This document shows positions 8,082 to 16,335 of a stretch of 64,000 nt of DNA, piece after piece (positions within the stretch are counted from its first letter, which is position 1; each line of letters opens with the position of its first letter). A program made the translations under genes and the position numbers. Source of the DNA: Micromonospora polyrhachis (lineage in GTDB: Bacteria > Actinomycetota > Actinomycetes > Mycobacteriales > Micromonosporaceae); the NCBI RefSeq assembly GCF_014203835.1, contig NZ_JACHJW010000001.1, forward strand, positions 1 to 64,000, in the 5' to 3' direction. Below the pieces are notes generated by a model, which was given only the letters and a program-made list of their open reading frames with translations, was not told the DNA's origin and ran no database searches.

Positions 8082-8945
8082 GTGCGACCGATCATCACGG
8101 TGGGGGTCGGCGGTAGCGGCGGATGGTCGGCGCTGGCCTGGGCGACCGAGCAGGCCGCCGCCACCCGCGCCAAACTGGTCCTGTGCCATGTCTGCCCGCC
8201 CGGTTCGGCGTTGGCCGACCGGCGTTCGGGCACCCCGATCCGACTGTTGGAACTCTTCGACCCGGCGTTGGCTCGGGCGGTGGCGAGCACCCGTACCCGG
8301 CTGGGTGATGCCCGAGTCCGGTTGCGTCTGTTGCCCGGCGACCCTGGTGACGTGCTGCTGGCCAACGCCCGCGACGCGGACCTACTGGTGATCGGCCCGT
8401 CCGGACGAACAAGCGTCGATGGCACGGCAGGCCTGGCCCACCGGGTGGCCACCCGGGCACCCTGCACGGTGGTGGTCGCGCGGCCGGTCAGCCCCGGGAC
8501 GGATGCCCCCTTCGCCGGTCACGTGGTGGTAGGCGTGGACCCGACCATCGCCGGTCACGCGGCGTTGGAATTCGGCTTCCGCTACGCCGACACACATCGG
8601 CTGCCCCTGGCTGCGGTCCGGGTCACGCCGGTCGGGCAGCAGCCCACCGACCCGGCCGACCTGGCGCTGCTCGCCACCGAGGTCGATCCATGGCTGCACA
8701 AGTTTCCAGACGTACCGGTGCGATCGACGGAGTACGTCGGTGACCCCGGACCCGACCTGCTACGCGTGGCCACCGGGGCACGGCTGCTGGTCGTCGGCGA
8801 CCACGGTCGGGAAGTACCGCCCCCGGTCGGATCCCCGTGGGCTCCGGTCACCCCGTTGGGCGAGGTCAGCGGCAGCGTCATCGAGCGCGCCGGCTGTCCC
8901 GTCGCCGTCGTACCCGGGTGGGAGCGACCAGGAGGCAGAAAATGA
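8082..8945 (+). CDS. Tandem-domain universal stress protein
   Basis: 287 residues with two UspA folds, about 1-135 and 147-287. Each starts with a short beta strand followed by an acidic or glycine turn (TVGVGGSGG; VVGVDPTIAG). Each ends with the nucleotide-loop region LLVIGPSGR...APCTVVVA or LLVVGDHGR...GCPVAVVPG. The first loop departs slightly from the usual G-x2-G-x9-G-S/T ATP motif. Actinobacterial tandem Usp proteins bind ATP and belong to DevR-type regulons. It starts with GTG, and its stop overlaps the next start in an ATGA, so translation is probably coupled. Confidence 0.88.
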   Translation: MRPIITVGVGGSGGWSALAWATEQAAATRAKLVLCHVCPPGSALADRRSGTPIRLLELFDPALARAVASTRTRLGDARVRLRLLPGDPGDVLLANARDADLLVIGPSGRTSVDGTAGLAHRVATRAPCTVVVARPVSPGTDAPFAGHVVVGVDPTIAGHAALEFGFRYADTHRLPLAAVRVTPVGQQPTDPADLALLATEVDPWLHKFPDVPVRSTEYVGDPGPDLLRVATGARLLVVGDHGREVPPPVGSPWAPVTPLGEVSGSVIERAGCPVAVVPGWERPGGRK

Positions 8946-10033
8946 GCGACTCCGCCTACACCATCGCCGACCTGCGCGCCGCCGTTTCCGCCGCGGGTCG
9001 GGCGCCGTCGGTACACAACACCCAGCCGTGGCGGTTCCGGCTCCGGGATGGTGGCATCGAGGTGCTGGTCGACCCGCAGCGACGGCTGCCGGTGACCGAC
9101 CCCACCGGCTGGGCCGCCCGTCTCAGTTGCGGCGCGGCGGTGTTCAACCTCCGGCTCGCGCTGGCGGTCGCCGGCACCCCCGCACAGGTACGGGTCCGGC
9201 CGTATCCCGAGGAGCCCGATGTGGTGGCCCGGCTGACCCCCGACCGGCCCCGGCCGCCCACCCCGGTCGACCAGAAGCTGTACGCGGCCATCGCGCGGCG
9301 GCACAGCAACCGGGCACCGTTCTGGGCGAATCCGGTACCCGCCGAGGCCCGTTGGCGGTTGATCGAGGCTGCCCGGGACGAGGGCGCCTGGCTGGACCTG
9401 ATCATCGGTACGCCAGCCGTGAACGCCTTCGCCGAGATCGCCAACAGCGCCAACCGGGTGCTCAACCGCGACCCCCGCTACCGGGCGGAGATGGCCCGCT
9501 GGGTCCGGTACGAGCACGCTGTCGACGGGGTGCCGGTCACCTCGGGCGGGCCGATCGCCGAGTCTCAGGACCTGCTGCCCCAGCGGCCGTTCGGAGTGCA
9601 CACCCGGGCACCCGGCCGGGACTTCGAGCCGGAACCGCTGGTCGCCGTGCTCGGCTCCCCCGGTGACTCGGCCGGTGACCAGATCACCGCCGGCCAGGCG
9701 ATGCAACGGGTGCTGCTCACCGCCACCGACGCGGGACTGGCGGTGTCCCTGCTGTCCCAACCGGTGGAGGTGCCCGCCGCCCGGGAACAGTTGCGCCTGG
9801 CCTTGGGCCGGTTCGGCGCACCGCAGATCGTCATGCGGATCGGGTACGGCCAGCCTGGCTGGCCCACGCCGCGCCGGGACATCGACGAGCTGATCGACGA
9901 GGCGGAGTCCACTGCGGAGGAGCCTGTTCTGGCATCGACTGTGGAGGCCGACAGTGCGCGTCGATCTCGCCCCGAAGGGTGTGTCGCCGGTGGACCTGAC
10001 GGGTACGGGTCCAAGGTCCCAACCGACCATTGA
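8942..10033 (+). CDS. Second Acg-type nitroreductase homologue
   Basis: 363 residues from the ATG at 8942, which overlaps the stress-protein stop. It repeats the Acg signature GRAPSVHNTQPWRF (about residues 19-32), then DPQRRLPVTDPTGWAARLSC and RRHSNRAPF. It is paralogous to the gene at 7075 and differs mainly in the long linker around residues 160-215 and an extra tail after DELIDEAEST. A frame extension upstream of 8942 overlaps the stress-protein gene and is rejected. Probably co-transcribed with the two genes before it. Confidence 0.88.
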   Translation: MSDSAYTIADLRAAVSAAGRAPSVHNTQPWRFRLRDGGIEVLVDPQRRLPVTDPTGWAARLSCGAAVFNLRLALAVAGTPAQVRVRPYPEEPDVVARLTPDRPRPPTPVDQKLYAAIARRHSNRAPFWANPVPAEARWRLIEAARDEGAWLDLIIGTPAVNAFAEIANSANRVLNRDPRYRAEMARWVRYEHAVDGVPVTSGGPIAESQDLLPQRPFGVHTRAPGRDFEPEPLVAVLGSPGDSAGDQITAGQAMQRVLLTATDAGLAVSLLSQPVEVPAAREQLRLALGRFGAPQIVMRIGYGQPGWPTPRRDIDELIDEAESTAEEPVLASTVEADSARRSRPEGCVAGGPDGYGSKVPTDH

Positions 10034-10129
10034 CCGCCGACCCTAGAGCCGGACCTGGTCGAACACGTTAACTAGAGATAGCTCCTCCCAGGGAGCACCC
10101 CGATAATCCCGGGAAAGGACGTGGAGACG

Positions 10130-10684
10130 ATGACCGCGCTGACCGAGCGGCCCACCACCCGGACGACAACCACCCCGACCCCCGCCGAGACCACTCGGCA
10201 GAAGGCCACCCGCTACGTCTGGGCCGCCGTCCGGCTGGCCCTGGGCTGGACCTTCGTGTGGGCGTTCCTGGACAAGACGTTCGGACTCGGCCACAGCACC
10301 GAAGCCAAGGCGGCCTGGATCAACGGTGGTCACCCCACCGAGGGCTTCCTCAAGTTCGGTGCCGAAGGCCCGTTCAAGGGCTTCTACAACGGCATCGCCG
10401 GCGCCGCCTGGGCCGACTGGCTGTTCATGCTCGGCCTCGCCGCCATCGGCACGGCCCTGCTGCTCGGCATCGGTCTCCGCGTCGCGGCGGTCGCCGGTGG
10501 CCTGCTCTACGTGATGATGTGGACCGCCGTCCTGCCCCCGGAGAACAACCCCTTCCTGGACGACCACCTCATCAACGCGATGGTGCTCGCGGGCCTGGCC
10601 CTGGTGGGCGCGGGCAACACCCTGGGCCTGGGTCGGCTCTGGGCACGCCTGCCACTGGTGCAGCGGATGCCCTGGCTGAAGTAG
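10130..10684 (+). CDS. DoxX-family membrane protein
   Basis: 184 residues with four hydrophobic helices (about 33-50, 85-104, 108-128, 143-160), the DoxX/DoxD fold. A Thr/Pro-rich cytoplasmic N-terminus precedes them. DoxX proteins are subunits or partners of thiosulfate:quinone-type or redox-protective membrane complexes; the exact role here is unknown. ATG at 10130 is chosen over the GTG at 10121 because AAAGGA at 10113-10118 is 11 bases from the ATG but only 2 from the GTG. It directly follows the nitroreductase operon with a 96-base gap and has its own terminator. Confidence 0.82.
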   Translation: MTALTERPTTRTTTTPTPAETTRQKATRYVWAAVRLALGWTFVWAFLDKTFGLGHSTEAKAAWINGGHPTEGFLKFGAEGPFKGFYNGIAGAAWADWLFMLGLAAIGTALLLGIGLRVAAVAGGLLYVMMWTAVLPPENNPFLDDHLINAMVLAGLALVGAGNTLGLGRLWARLPLVQRMPWLK

Positions 10685-10697
10685 TCGCCGCACCATC

Positions 10698-10729
10698 GGG
10701 CGGGTCGGGCGAATACGCCCGACCCGCCC
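10698..10729 (+). terminator. Terminator-like hairpin after doxX
   Basis: A perfect 14-bp GC-rich stem (10698-10711 with 10716-10729) with an AATA loop, followed by CTTTCGTTG. It starts 13 bases after the DoxX stop and separates this operon from the ArsR-SulP operon. Confidence 0.8.
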
Positions 10730-10838
10730 CTTTCGTTGTGCGAGGGCCCCGGGGCCGATAGCGATGTCTCAACCACCCCTCCCCCCGGCGGCATGGTGGT
10801 ACGCGTCACAGTTCGCCACCCCGCCCCCGGTTGACGAC

Positions 10839-10854
10839 TTGAAGACATCTTCAA
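10839..10854. promoter_or_regulatory. ArsR-type operator
   Basis: TTGAAGACATCTTCAA is a 7-2-7 perfect inverted repeat in AT-richer DNA, ending 8 bases before the regulator's ATG. ArsR/SmtB repressors bind such TTGAA-TTCAA sites, so autorepression of the regulator-transporter operon is likely. Confidence 0.7.
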
Positions 10855-10862
10855 TTCATCAA

Positions 10863-11228
10863 ATGATGGTTCCGCTGTACCAGGCCAAGGCAGAGTTCTT
10901 CCGGATGCTGGGCCACCCGGTACGAATCCGGGTGCTGGAGCTGCTGGGTGAGGGGCCGAAGCAGGTCCGGGAGTTGCTCGCCGAGATAGACATCGAGGCA
11001 TCGAGCCTGTCCCAGCAGCTGGCGGTGCTGCGCCGGGCCGGCATCGTCCACTCCACCCGGGACGGCGCCACCGTCACCTACACGCTGGCCGGGCCAGACG
11101 TGGCCGATCTCATGCGGGCGGCCCGGCGCATCCTGACCGAGATGCTGACCGGCCAGGCCGAACTCCTCGGCGCGCTGCGTGACACCGCCGAGCCCGCCCC
11201 CGTCGACCGGCTGCCGGCCGAACGATGA
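10863..11228 (+). CDS. ArsR-family transcriptional regulator
   Basis: 121 residues with a winged helix-turn-helix: AEFFRMLGHPVRIRVLELL, then SSLSQQLAVLRRAGIV as recognition helix and RDGATVTYTLA as wing. The usual metal-binding CxC of ArsR or CadC is not present, so it may sense something other than a soft metal. The frame is open further upstream to 10764, but that would place the palindromic operator inside the gene; ATG at 10863 (or 10866) fits the family N-terminus. Its stop overlaps the start of the SulP gene (ATGA). Confidence 0.85.
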   Translation: MMVPLYQAKAEFFRMLGHPVRIRVLELLGEGPKQVRELLAEIDIEASSLSQQLAVLRRAGIVHSTRDGATVTYTLAGPDVADLMRAARRILTEMLTGQAELLGALRDTAEPAPVDRLPAER

Positions 11229-12895
11229 CACCCGCGCTGACCGCCGTACGCCGGCTCATGCCCACCCGGGCAGACTGGTTGGCGATGCGTCGCCAGCCCG
11301 GCCGGAACCTGCTCGCCGGATTGACGGTGGCGATCGTCGCGCTGCCGCTGGCGCTCGGGTTCGGCGTCGCGTCCGGCCTCGGGGCGGCTGCGGGACTGGC
11401 TACCGCGATCGTCGCCGGCGGCCTCGCCGCCCTCTTCGGCGGGTCAAATCTTCAGGTCTCCGGCCCGACCGGGGCGATGACCGTGGTGCTCGTGCCGATC
11501 GTCGCCGCGTACGGCCCCGGCGGTGTGCTGACCGTGGGCCTGCTCGCGGGAGTGATCCTGGTGGTGCTGGCCTTCGCCAAGGCCGGCCGATACGTGCGCT
11601 ACGTGCCCGCTCCGGTGATCGAGGGGTTCACCGCCGGCATCGCGGCGGTGATCCTGCTCCAGCAGGTGCCCGCCGCCCTCGGAGTGACCGCACAGGGCGA
11701 GCGGGTAACAGCGGGTGCCTGGCACGCCGTGGTCGAATTCGTCCACCAGCCGCGCTGGCCCGCCCTGCTGCTCACCATCGCCGTCACGGTGATCATGCTG
11801 ATCGGGGCGCGGTGGCGCCCTGCGGTTCCGTTCTCCCTGCTGGCCGTGGCCGCAGCCACCATCGCGACCGTCGTCTTCCGACTGCCGGTGGCCCCGATCG
11901 GCGCGCTGCCCGCAACACTGCCCAGCCCGTCGCTGGACTTCCTGGAACTGGCCGCCGTGCCGATGCTGGCCACCTCCGCGGTGGCGGTGGCCGCCCTGGC
12001 GGCGTTGGAGAGCCTGCTGTCGGCCACAGTCGCCGACGGTATGACCGTCGGGCAGCGCCACGACCCGGACCGGGAACTGTTCGGGCAGGGAGTGGCGAAC
12101 CTGGTCACCCCGCTCTTCGGCGGGGTGCCGGCGACCGCGGCGATCGCCCGCACCGCGGTCAACGTACGGTCCGGTGCCGGTTCCCGCCTGGCCGCACTGA
12201 CCCACTCGCTCGTCCTCGCCCTGGTCCTGCTGGTTGCCGCGCCCCTGGTCGCCAAGATCCCGCTTGCCGCGCTCGCGGGCGTGCTGGTCGCTACCGCGAT
12301 CCGGATGGTCGAGGTCGGCTCGCTCACCGCGCTGGCCCGCGCTTCCCGCTCCGACGCGGTGGTCATCGCGCTCACCATGATCGCCACCCTGCTGCTGGAC
12401 CTGGTGGCCGCCGTCCTCATCGGAATGGCCGTCGCCGGCGCGCTCGCCCTCCGCAAGATCGCCAATTCGGTACGGCTGGACCAGGTGCCGCTGGACGAAG
12501 GCGACCACCACCTGGAGGAACTGGACCTGCTGGCCGACCACATCGTGGCCTACCGGCTGGACGGTCCGTTGTTCTTCGCCGCCGCGCACCGCTTCCTGCT
12601 CGAACTGTCCGAGGTCGCGGACGTGCGGGTGGTGATCCTTCGAATGTCCCGGGTATCCGCCATCGACTCGTCCGGCGCGATCGTGTTACGGGACGCGATC
12701 GAGCGGCTGCAGCGGCGGGGCATCGTCGTCCACCTCTCCGGGATCCGGTCCGAACACCGCCGGACTCTCGACGTGCTCGGTGTCCTGGAGCCGCTCGACG
12801 CCCAGGACAGGATCTTCACCGACACCCCTGCGGCAATCGCCGCAGCCCGCCTACATCTGCGCGGCGCCGGCATCCTGGCAGCCGCCCAAGAATGA
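11225..12895 (+). CDS. SulP-family anion transporter with STAS domain
   Basis: 556 residues. About 10-12 membrane helices lie between residues 28 and 410, with the SulP signature region GGSNLQVSGPTGAMTVVLVP, and a cytoplasmic STAS domain spans about 430-545 (VVILRMSRVSAIDSSGAIVL). SulP proteins carry sulfate, bicarbonate or dicarboxylates; the substrate is not readable here. Translation is coupled to the ArsR-type repressor. The pairing of ArsR with SulP suggests control by a small ion or redox signal. Confidence 0.9.
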   Translation: MTPALTAVRRLMPTRADWLAMRRQPGRNLLAGLTVAIVALPLALGFGVASGLGAAAGLATAIVAGGLAALFGGSNLQVSGPTGAMTVVLVPIVAAYGPGGVLTVGLLAGVILVVLAFAKAGRYVRYVPAPVIEGFTAGIAAVILLQQVPAALGVTAQGERVTAGAWHAVVEFVHQPRWPALLLTIAVTVIMLIGARWRPAVPFSLLAVAAATIATVVFRLPVAPIGALPATLPSPSLDFLELAAVPMLATSAVAVAALAALESLLSATVADGMTVGQRHDPDRELFGQGVANLVTPLFGGVPATAAIARTAVNVRSGAGSRLAALTHSLVLALVLLVAAPLVAKIPLAALAGVLVATAIRMVEVGSLTALARASRSDAVVIALTMIATLLLDLVAAVLIGMAVAGALALRKIANSVRLDQVPLDEGDHHLEELDLLADHIVAYRLDGPLFFAAAHRFLLELSEVADVRVVILRMSRVSAIDSSGAIVLRDAIERLQRRGIVVHLSGIRSEHRRTLDVLGVLEPLDAQDRIFTDTPAAIAAARLHLRGAGILAAAQE

Positions 12896-12923
12896 ACCGG
12901 GCAGCTGCGGGTAACGGTCAGCA

Positions 12924-14012
12924 ATGCCAGACCGCAGGTCAGCCGAGTCCCGCCCCTCGGACGGTGTCAAGGTCGTGGTGGTGGGTGCCACCGGCAACGT
13001 CGGGACCAGCGTGGTCCATGCGCTCAGCCAGGACCCCGAGGTGAGGTCGATAGTCGGGGTGGCCCGTCGACGACCGCGCTGGAGCGCTCCCCGCACCCAG
13101 TGGGTGGCCGCCGACATCGTCGACGCGGATCTGGTCGGGCTCTTCCAAGGAGCGGATGTCGTCATCCACCTGGCCTGGCTCTTCCAGCCCACCCACCGAC
13201 CGCTGACGACGTGGCGCACCAATGTCGAGGGCGGTAGCCGGGTCTTCGAGGCGGTCGTCCGGGCTGGCGTGCCAGCCCTCGTCTACGCCTCCTCGGTAGG
13301 CGCCTACTCCCCCGGCCCCAAGGACCGCGCGGTCGACGAGAGTTGGCCGACGAACGGCTGGCCGACCGCGTCCTACACCCGAGAGAAGGCGTATCTGGAA
13401 CGGGCCCTCGACGCCGTCGAGTACGCCAACCCGCAGGTACGGGTGGTACGACTACGTCCGGGTTTCATCTTCAAACAGGAGTCCGCCAGCCAGCAGCGGC
13501 GGCTGTTCGTCGGGCCGCTGCTGCCGAACCGGCTCGTCCGGCCCGGCATGGTGCCGATCATGCCGGACCTGCCCGGTCTGCGGTTCCAGGCGGTGCACTC
13601 AGCCGACGCCGCCGAGGCGTACCGGCTGGCCGCGCTGCGCGACGTGCGGGGCGCGTTCAACGTCGCCGCCGAACCGGTGGTGGACGCGCACCTGCTCGCC
13701 GACTGCCTGCGCGCTCGCACTGTACGGATGCCCAGCGGACCGGTACGGGCGGCGCTGGCCGCCGCCTGGCACCTGCGGCTGGTCCCCGCGTCACCGCACC
13801 TGCTCGACGCCGTGCTGCGGGTACCGATCATGGATGTCAGCCGCGCCCGGAACGAGTTGGGCTGGACGCCTCGGCACAGTGCCCGCGAGGCGATCGAGGA
13901 GTTCCTACGCGGCCTACGCGAGGGGTCGGGCATGTCGACGCCGCCCCTGGCAGCGCGCCTGCCCGGCGGCCGGGTGCACGAACTCGGCACCGGTACCGGC
14001 ATCCATCCGTGA
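12924..14012 (+). CDS. NAD-dependent epimerase/dehydratase (extended SDR)
   Basis: 362 residues. The Rossmann signature VVVGATGNVGTSV lies near residue 18. The active-site tyrosine and lysine are in SYTREKAYLE, and the catalytic-type serine strand is LVYASSVGAYSPG. The C-terminal substrate domain includes HSADAAEAYRLA and ELGWTPRHSAREAIEEFL. Such proteins epimerise or reduce nucleotide sugars or other carbonyl compounds; the substrate is unknown. It lies 28 bases after the SulP stop and may be a third gene of that operon. Confidence 0.85.
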   Translation: MPDRRSAESRPSDGVKVVVVGATGNVGTSVVHALSQDPEVRSIVGVARRRPRWSAPRTQWVAADIVDADLVGLFQGADVVIHLAWLFQPTHRPLTTWRTNVEGGSRVFEAVVRAGVPALVYASSVGAYSPGPKDRAVDESWPTNGWPTASYTREKAYLERALDAVEYANPQVRVVRLRPGFIFKQESASQQRRLFVGPLLPNRLVRPGMVPIMPDLPGLRFQAVHSADAAEAYRLAALRDVRGAFNVAAEPVVDAHLLADCLRARTVRMPSGPVRAALAAAWHLRLVPASPHLLDAVLRVPIMDVSRARNELGWTPRHSAREAIEEFLRGLREGSGMSTPPLAARLPGGRVHELGTGTGIHP

Positions 14013-14306
14013 CCGGTCCTCCGCCCCTAGCGCTCGGGCACTCCCAGCATCGTGCGAAAGCCGAGAATTTTTCGCCGCTCGTGTGACAACCGGTGTCCCT
14101 GACGCGGGGTGCCACGCCCCGGTCGGCGCGACCGGCCAACCTGTTCGCCAGCGCTGCTGCCAGGAACCTGACTATCGCTTGTAGCACCGCCGCTGCGCAG
14201 GTCATCGTCGTCGACATAACACCCGGCACGCCACCCGTTAGTCCATATAGGACCTCCAAGTTCGACGAGCGAACGGGTGAGTGCTCTTGACGCTCAGGAG
14301 AAGACC
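14013..14306. other. Noncoding gap, nothing recognised
   Basis: 294 bases between the epimerase and the peptidase gene. Short frames here have no coding character. The last bases carry AGGAG at 14296-14300, the ribosome site that fixes the next start. Confidence 0.5.
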
Positions 14307-15347
14307 ATGGAAACGACGATCGACATCGTCGAGGCGGACGTCACCCACTTCGGTGAGGACGACGATCCGGAGACCTTCATCGGCGATGAGATCGAATACG
14401 ACCTCGGGATCGGCGAGGATCCGCCCGGAGAGGAAATTCCGGAGGGGCCGCCCACTCCCCCGGAACCGCCCAGCCTGCTTCCCGCCGTACACCTCGCGCC
14501 GACCCTGAAGGTGCTGCGCGACGAGATCAACGCCCGATGGCCCAAGCGCGACCGGGCCTCGGACGGCTGGATCGGTGACGCCGCCCACCAGAAAAGCAAA
14601 TCGGACCACAATCCGGACGCGGACAACCGATCGGTCAACGCACTGGACGTCGACAAGGACGGGATCGACCCGTCACTGGTGATCCGCAAATGCATCGCCC
14701 ACCCGTCGACCGAGTACGTGATCTACAACCGGACCATCTGGAGCCGCAGCCGAAGCTTCAAGTCAGCCCGCTACACCGGCTCCAACCCGCACGACAAGCA
14801 CCTACATGTCAGCGTCGGACACTCGGCAACCCGCGAGCGCAGCACCCGGGGCTGGGGCATCGCCAACGCGGCCGTACCGAAGCTGGGCGACCGGACCCTG
14901 ACCAAGGGCTGCACCGGCAGCGATGTGCGGGAACTGCAGAATCTGGCCAACAAGCTCGGCGCGAAACTCGTCGTCGACGGCGACCTCGGCGCCAAGACCG
15001 ATGCCTGGATCCGAAGCTTCCAGAAGTCCAAGAAGCTCGCGGTCGACGGCGTGGTGGGCTTGAAGACCATCGCCGCCCTCCGCGCCGCCACGACCCCAGC
15101 CGTACCCATCTCCCAGCCGGCAAAGGCGAAGCCTGGCTCCCGCACCCTCCGCCGCGGCATGACCGGCGAGGACGTCTCCTTCGTCCAACGCTGGATCGGT
15201 GAGCGGCGGTGCGGCAAGCCGAACGGTGAGTTCAACCCTCAGACCGAGGCAGGGGTCCGCTGGTATCAGCGGATGCAGGGGCTCGCCGACGACGGAATCG
15301 TCGGCCCACTCACCTGGGGCAAGATGCGGGTGAAAGTCACGTACTGA
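14307..15347 (+). CDS. Phage-lysin-like M15 peptidase with two peptidoglycan-binding domains
   Basis: 346 residues from the ATG at 14307, six bases after AGGAG. An acidic, proline-rich N-terminus (1-60) has no signal peptide. A peptidase M15-like domain (about 68-180) has zinc-site residues in KSDHNPD, ALDVD and KHLHVSV and the YTGSNPH stretch typical of actinophage lysin A proteins. Two PG_binding_1 repeats follow (about 195-255 and 270-340), each ending in DGxVG and a leucine or tryptophan motif. It should cut or trim wall peptides. Lack of a secretion signal suggests phage ancestry, lysis-dependent release or a specialised exporter. No holin or phage structural gene adjoins it. Confidence 0.85.
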   Translation: METTIDIVEADVTHFGEDDDPETFIGDEIEYDLGIGEDPPGEEIPEGPPTPPEPPSLLPAVHLAPTLKVLRDEINARWPKRDRASDGWIGDAAHQKSKSDHNPDADNRSVNALDVDKDGIDPSLVIRKCIAHPSTEYVIYNRTIWSRSRSFKSARYTGSNPHDKHLHVSVGHSATRERSTRGWGIANAAVPKLGDRTLTKGCTGSDVRELQNLANKLGAKLVVDGDLGAKTDAWIRSFQKSKKLAVDGVVGLKTIAALRAATTPAVPISQPAKAKPGSRTLRRGMTGEDVSFVQRWIGERRCGKPNGEFNPQTEAGVRWYQRMQGLADDGIVGPLTWGKMRVKVTY

Positions 15348-15516
15348 TTTGTGAGCAAATGTCCGGCCCGCTCCGCGCCGCACAGCGCTTAGGCGAGGCA
15401 GCGGGCCGGCGATTTCCCATGATCCACGATCGCCGTGTACAGTAAGCCCCCGAGCGACCCACCAGGGCCCAGCCGATGAGAAAGCGTTGGGCGGGCCAGG
15501 TAAGGTTGCCGGGTAA

Positions 15517-15600
15517 GTCCGGGTGGCGGAATGGCAGACGCGCTAGCTTGAGGTGCTAGTGCCCGTATAGGGCGTGGGGGTTCAAGTCCCCCCTCGGACA
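15517..15600 (+). tRNA. trnL: tRNA-Leu(GAG)
   Basis: 84 bases fold as a class II tRNA. The acceptor stem GTCCGGG pairs with CTCGGAC (one G-U), and the discriminator base is A at 15600. The anticodon stem is CTAGC/GCTAG with loop TTGAGGT, so the anticodon is GAG, reading CTC. A long variable arm (GCCCGTATAGGGC) and TTCAAGT in the T loop confirm leucine. No CCA is encoded. The 3' half is the usual integration target of actinomycete elements. Confidence 0.97.
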
Positions 15601-15850
15601 CGTATTGTTACCCCACAGTAATCAGCGTCAGGCTCAGCCTCGACGCTGATTTTGTTTTGACCTGGGTCGTACGCGAGGGCGAGTCGTAGCTCGCGGTAGA
15701 CGCTGCTTTTGGCCTTGCCGTCGGCGTCCCGCAGGGTGTCACGGATGTCATCGAAGCTGCCAATGATGCGTCGGATGTCGTCCGCGGCGAGGCGGCGGGG
15801 TGCCTGGTCTTGCGCTGCTGCTTTGTTGCGTTGCGCGACGGCAGTAGCTC
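15582..15850 (-). pseudogene. Serine recombinase (integrase) C-terminal remnant abutting the tRNA
   Basis: On the minus strand an open frame of about 85 codons reads AVAQRNKAAAQ, DDIRRIIGSFDDIRDTLRDA and KSSVYRELRLALAYDPGQNK. This is the coiled-coil end and C-terminal signature of large serine recombinases. The frame runs on into the tRNA-Leu gene and stops at 15582-15584, within its T loop. This is the geometry of an integrase gene whose 3' end lies at the attachment site. The catalytic domain, zinc ribbon and most of the protein are missing upstream of about 15850. Confidence 0.7.
15621..15658 (+). terminator. Hairpin and T-rich tail after tRNA-Leu
   Basis: A 9-bp perfect stem (ATCAGCGTC with GACGCTGAT), a 12-base loop and TTTGTTTT after it: a good rho-independent terminator for the tRNA transcript. 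It also lies inside the recombinase remnant's frame on the other strand. Confidence 0.75.
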
Positions 15851-16080
15851 ATTGGGCGTTGACCTCGGCCGGCGCCGCGAAGATCGCCCAGGTCTTACGG
15901 CACTGGGGATATCGCGTCCACGTCGCGTCGGGCTCTACAGACGTCGGCTATCTCGACGGCCCCGCGTGAGCTGACCAGCTCGAACGCGGCCGCCCGACAG
16001 CCGTCACACTCGGACGGCGGCATGTGCGTGCACGTGATCTCGTATGTCTGCGAGGGCGCATCCGGAGGTACGTTCCGCTA

Positions 16081-16335
16081 TCAGGAAGATTGGTTTCCGA
16101 TTGCTGGGGGCAGCGGTTGGTTGCGTCCCACGGCCTTGACCCGTGCCCGATCGCCGTTGAAGTCCGGGTCGAGGCGGTCGGCCAGACAGGACCGGTGCGC
16201 GGCGAACGACGCACACCCTGGTCCCTCACTGCTGCGCACATCGACGGTGACGCCGTCGCCGCCGGGGCTGAGGATCGTGAGCTGGCCGCAGTATCCGCAC
16301 GGCCAGCCGAACTTACGCAGGTCCGCAGCATGCAT
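16081..16335 (-). CDS. Small zinc-ribbon-like hypothetical protein
   Basis: 84 residues with WPCGYCGQ near the N-terminus and CASFAAHRSCLADRL in the middle. The Cys pair plus His/Cys could form a single zinc knuckle. Composition and third-base GC are those of a real gene, while the overlapping plus-strand frame is less convincing. Family and role are unknown. The neighbouring plus-strand gene is broken, so this one may be part of the same decaying unit. Confidence 0.4.
   Translation of the reverse strand: MHAADLRKFGWPCGYCGQLTILSPGGDGVTVDVRSSEGPGCASFAAHRSCLADRLDPDFNGDRARVKAVGRNQPLPPAIGNQSS

Noticed and set aside
11179-13044. A 621-residue plus-strand frame overlapping the SulP gene
   Set aside because: Arg/Gly/Pro-rich shadow frame of the SulP gene, which has full family homology.
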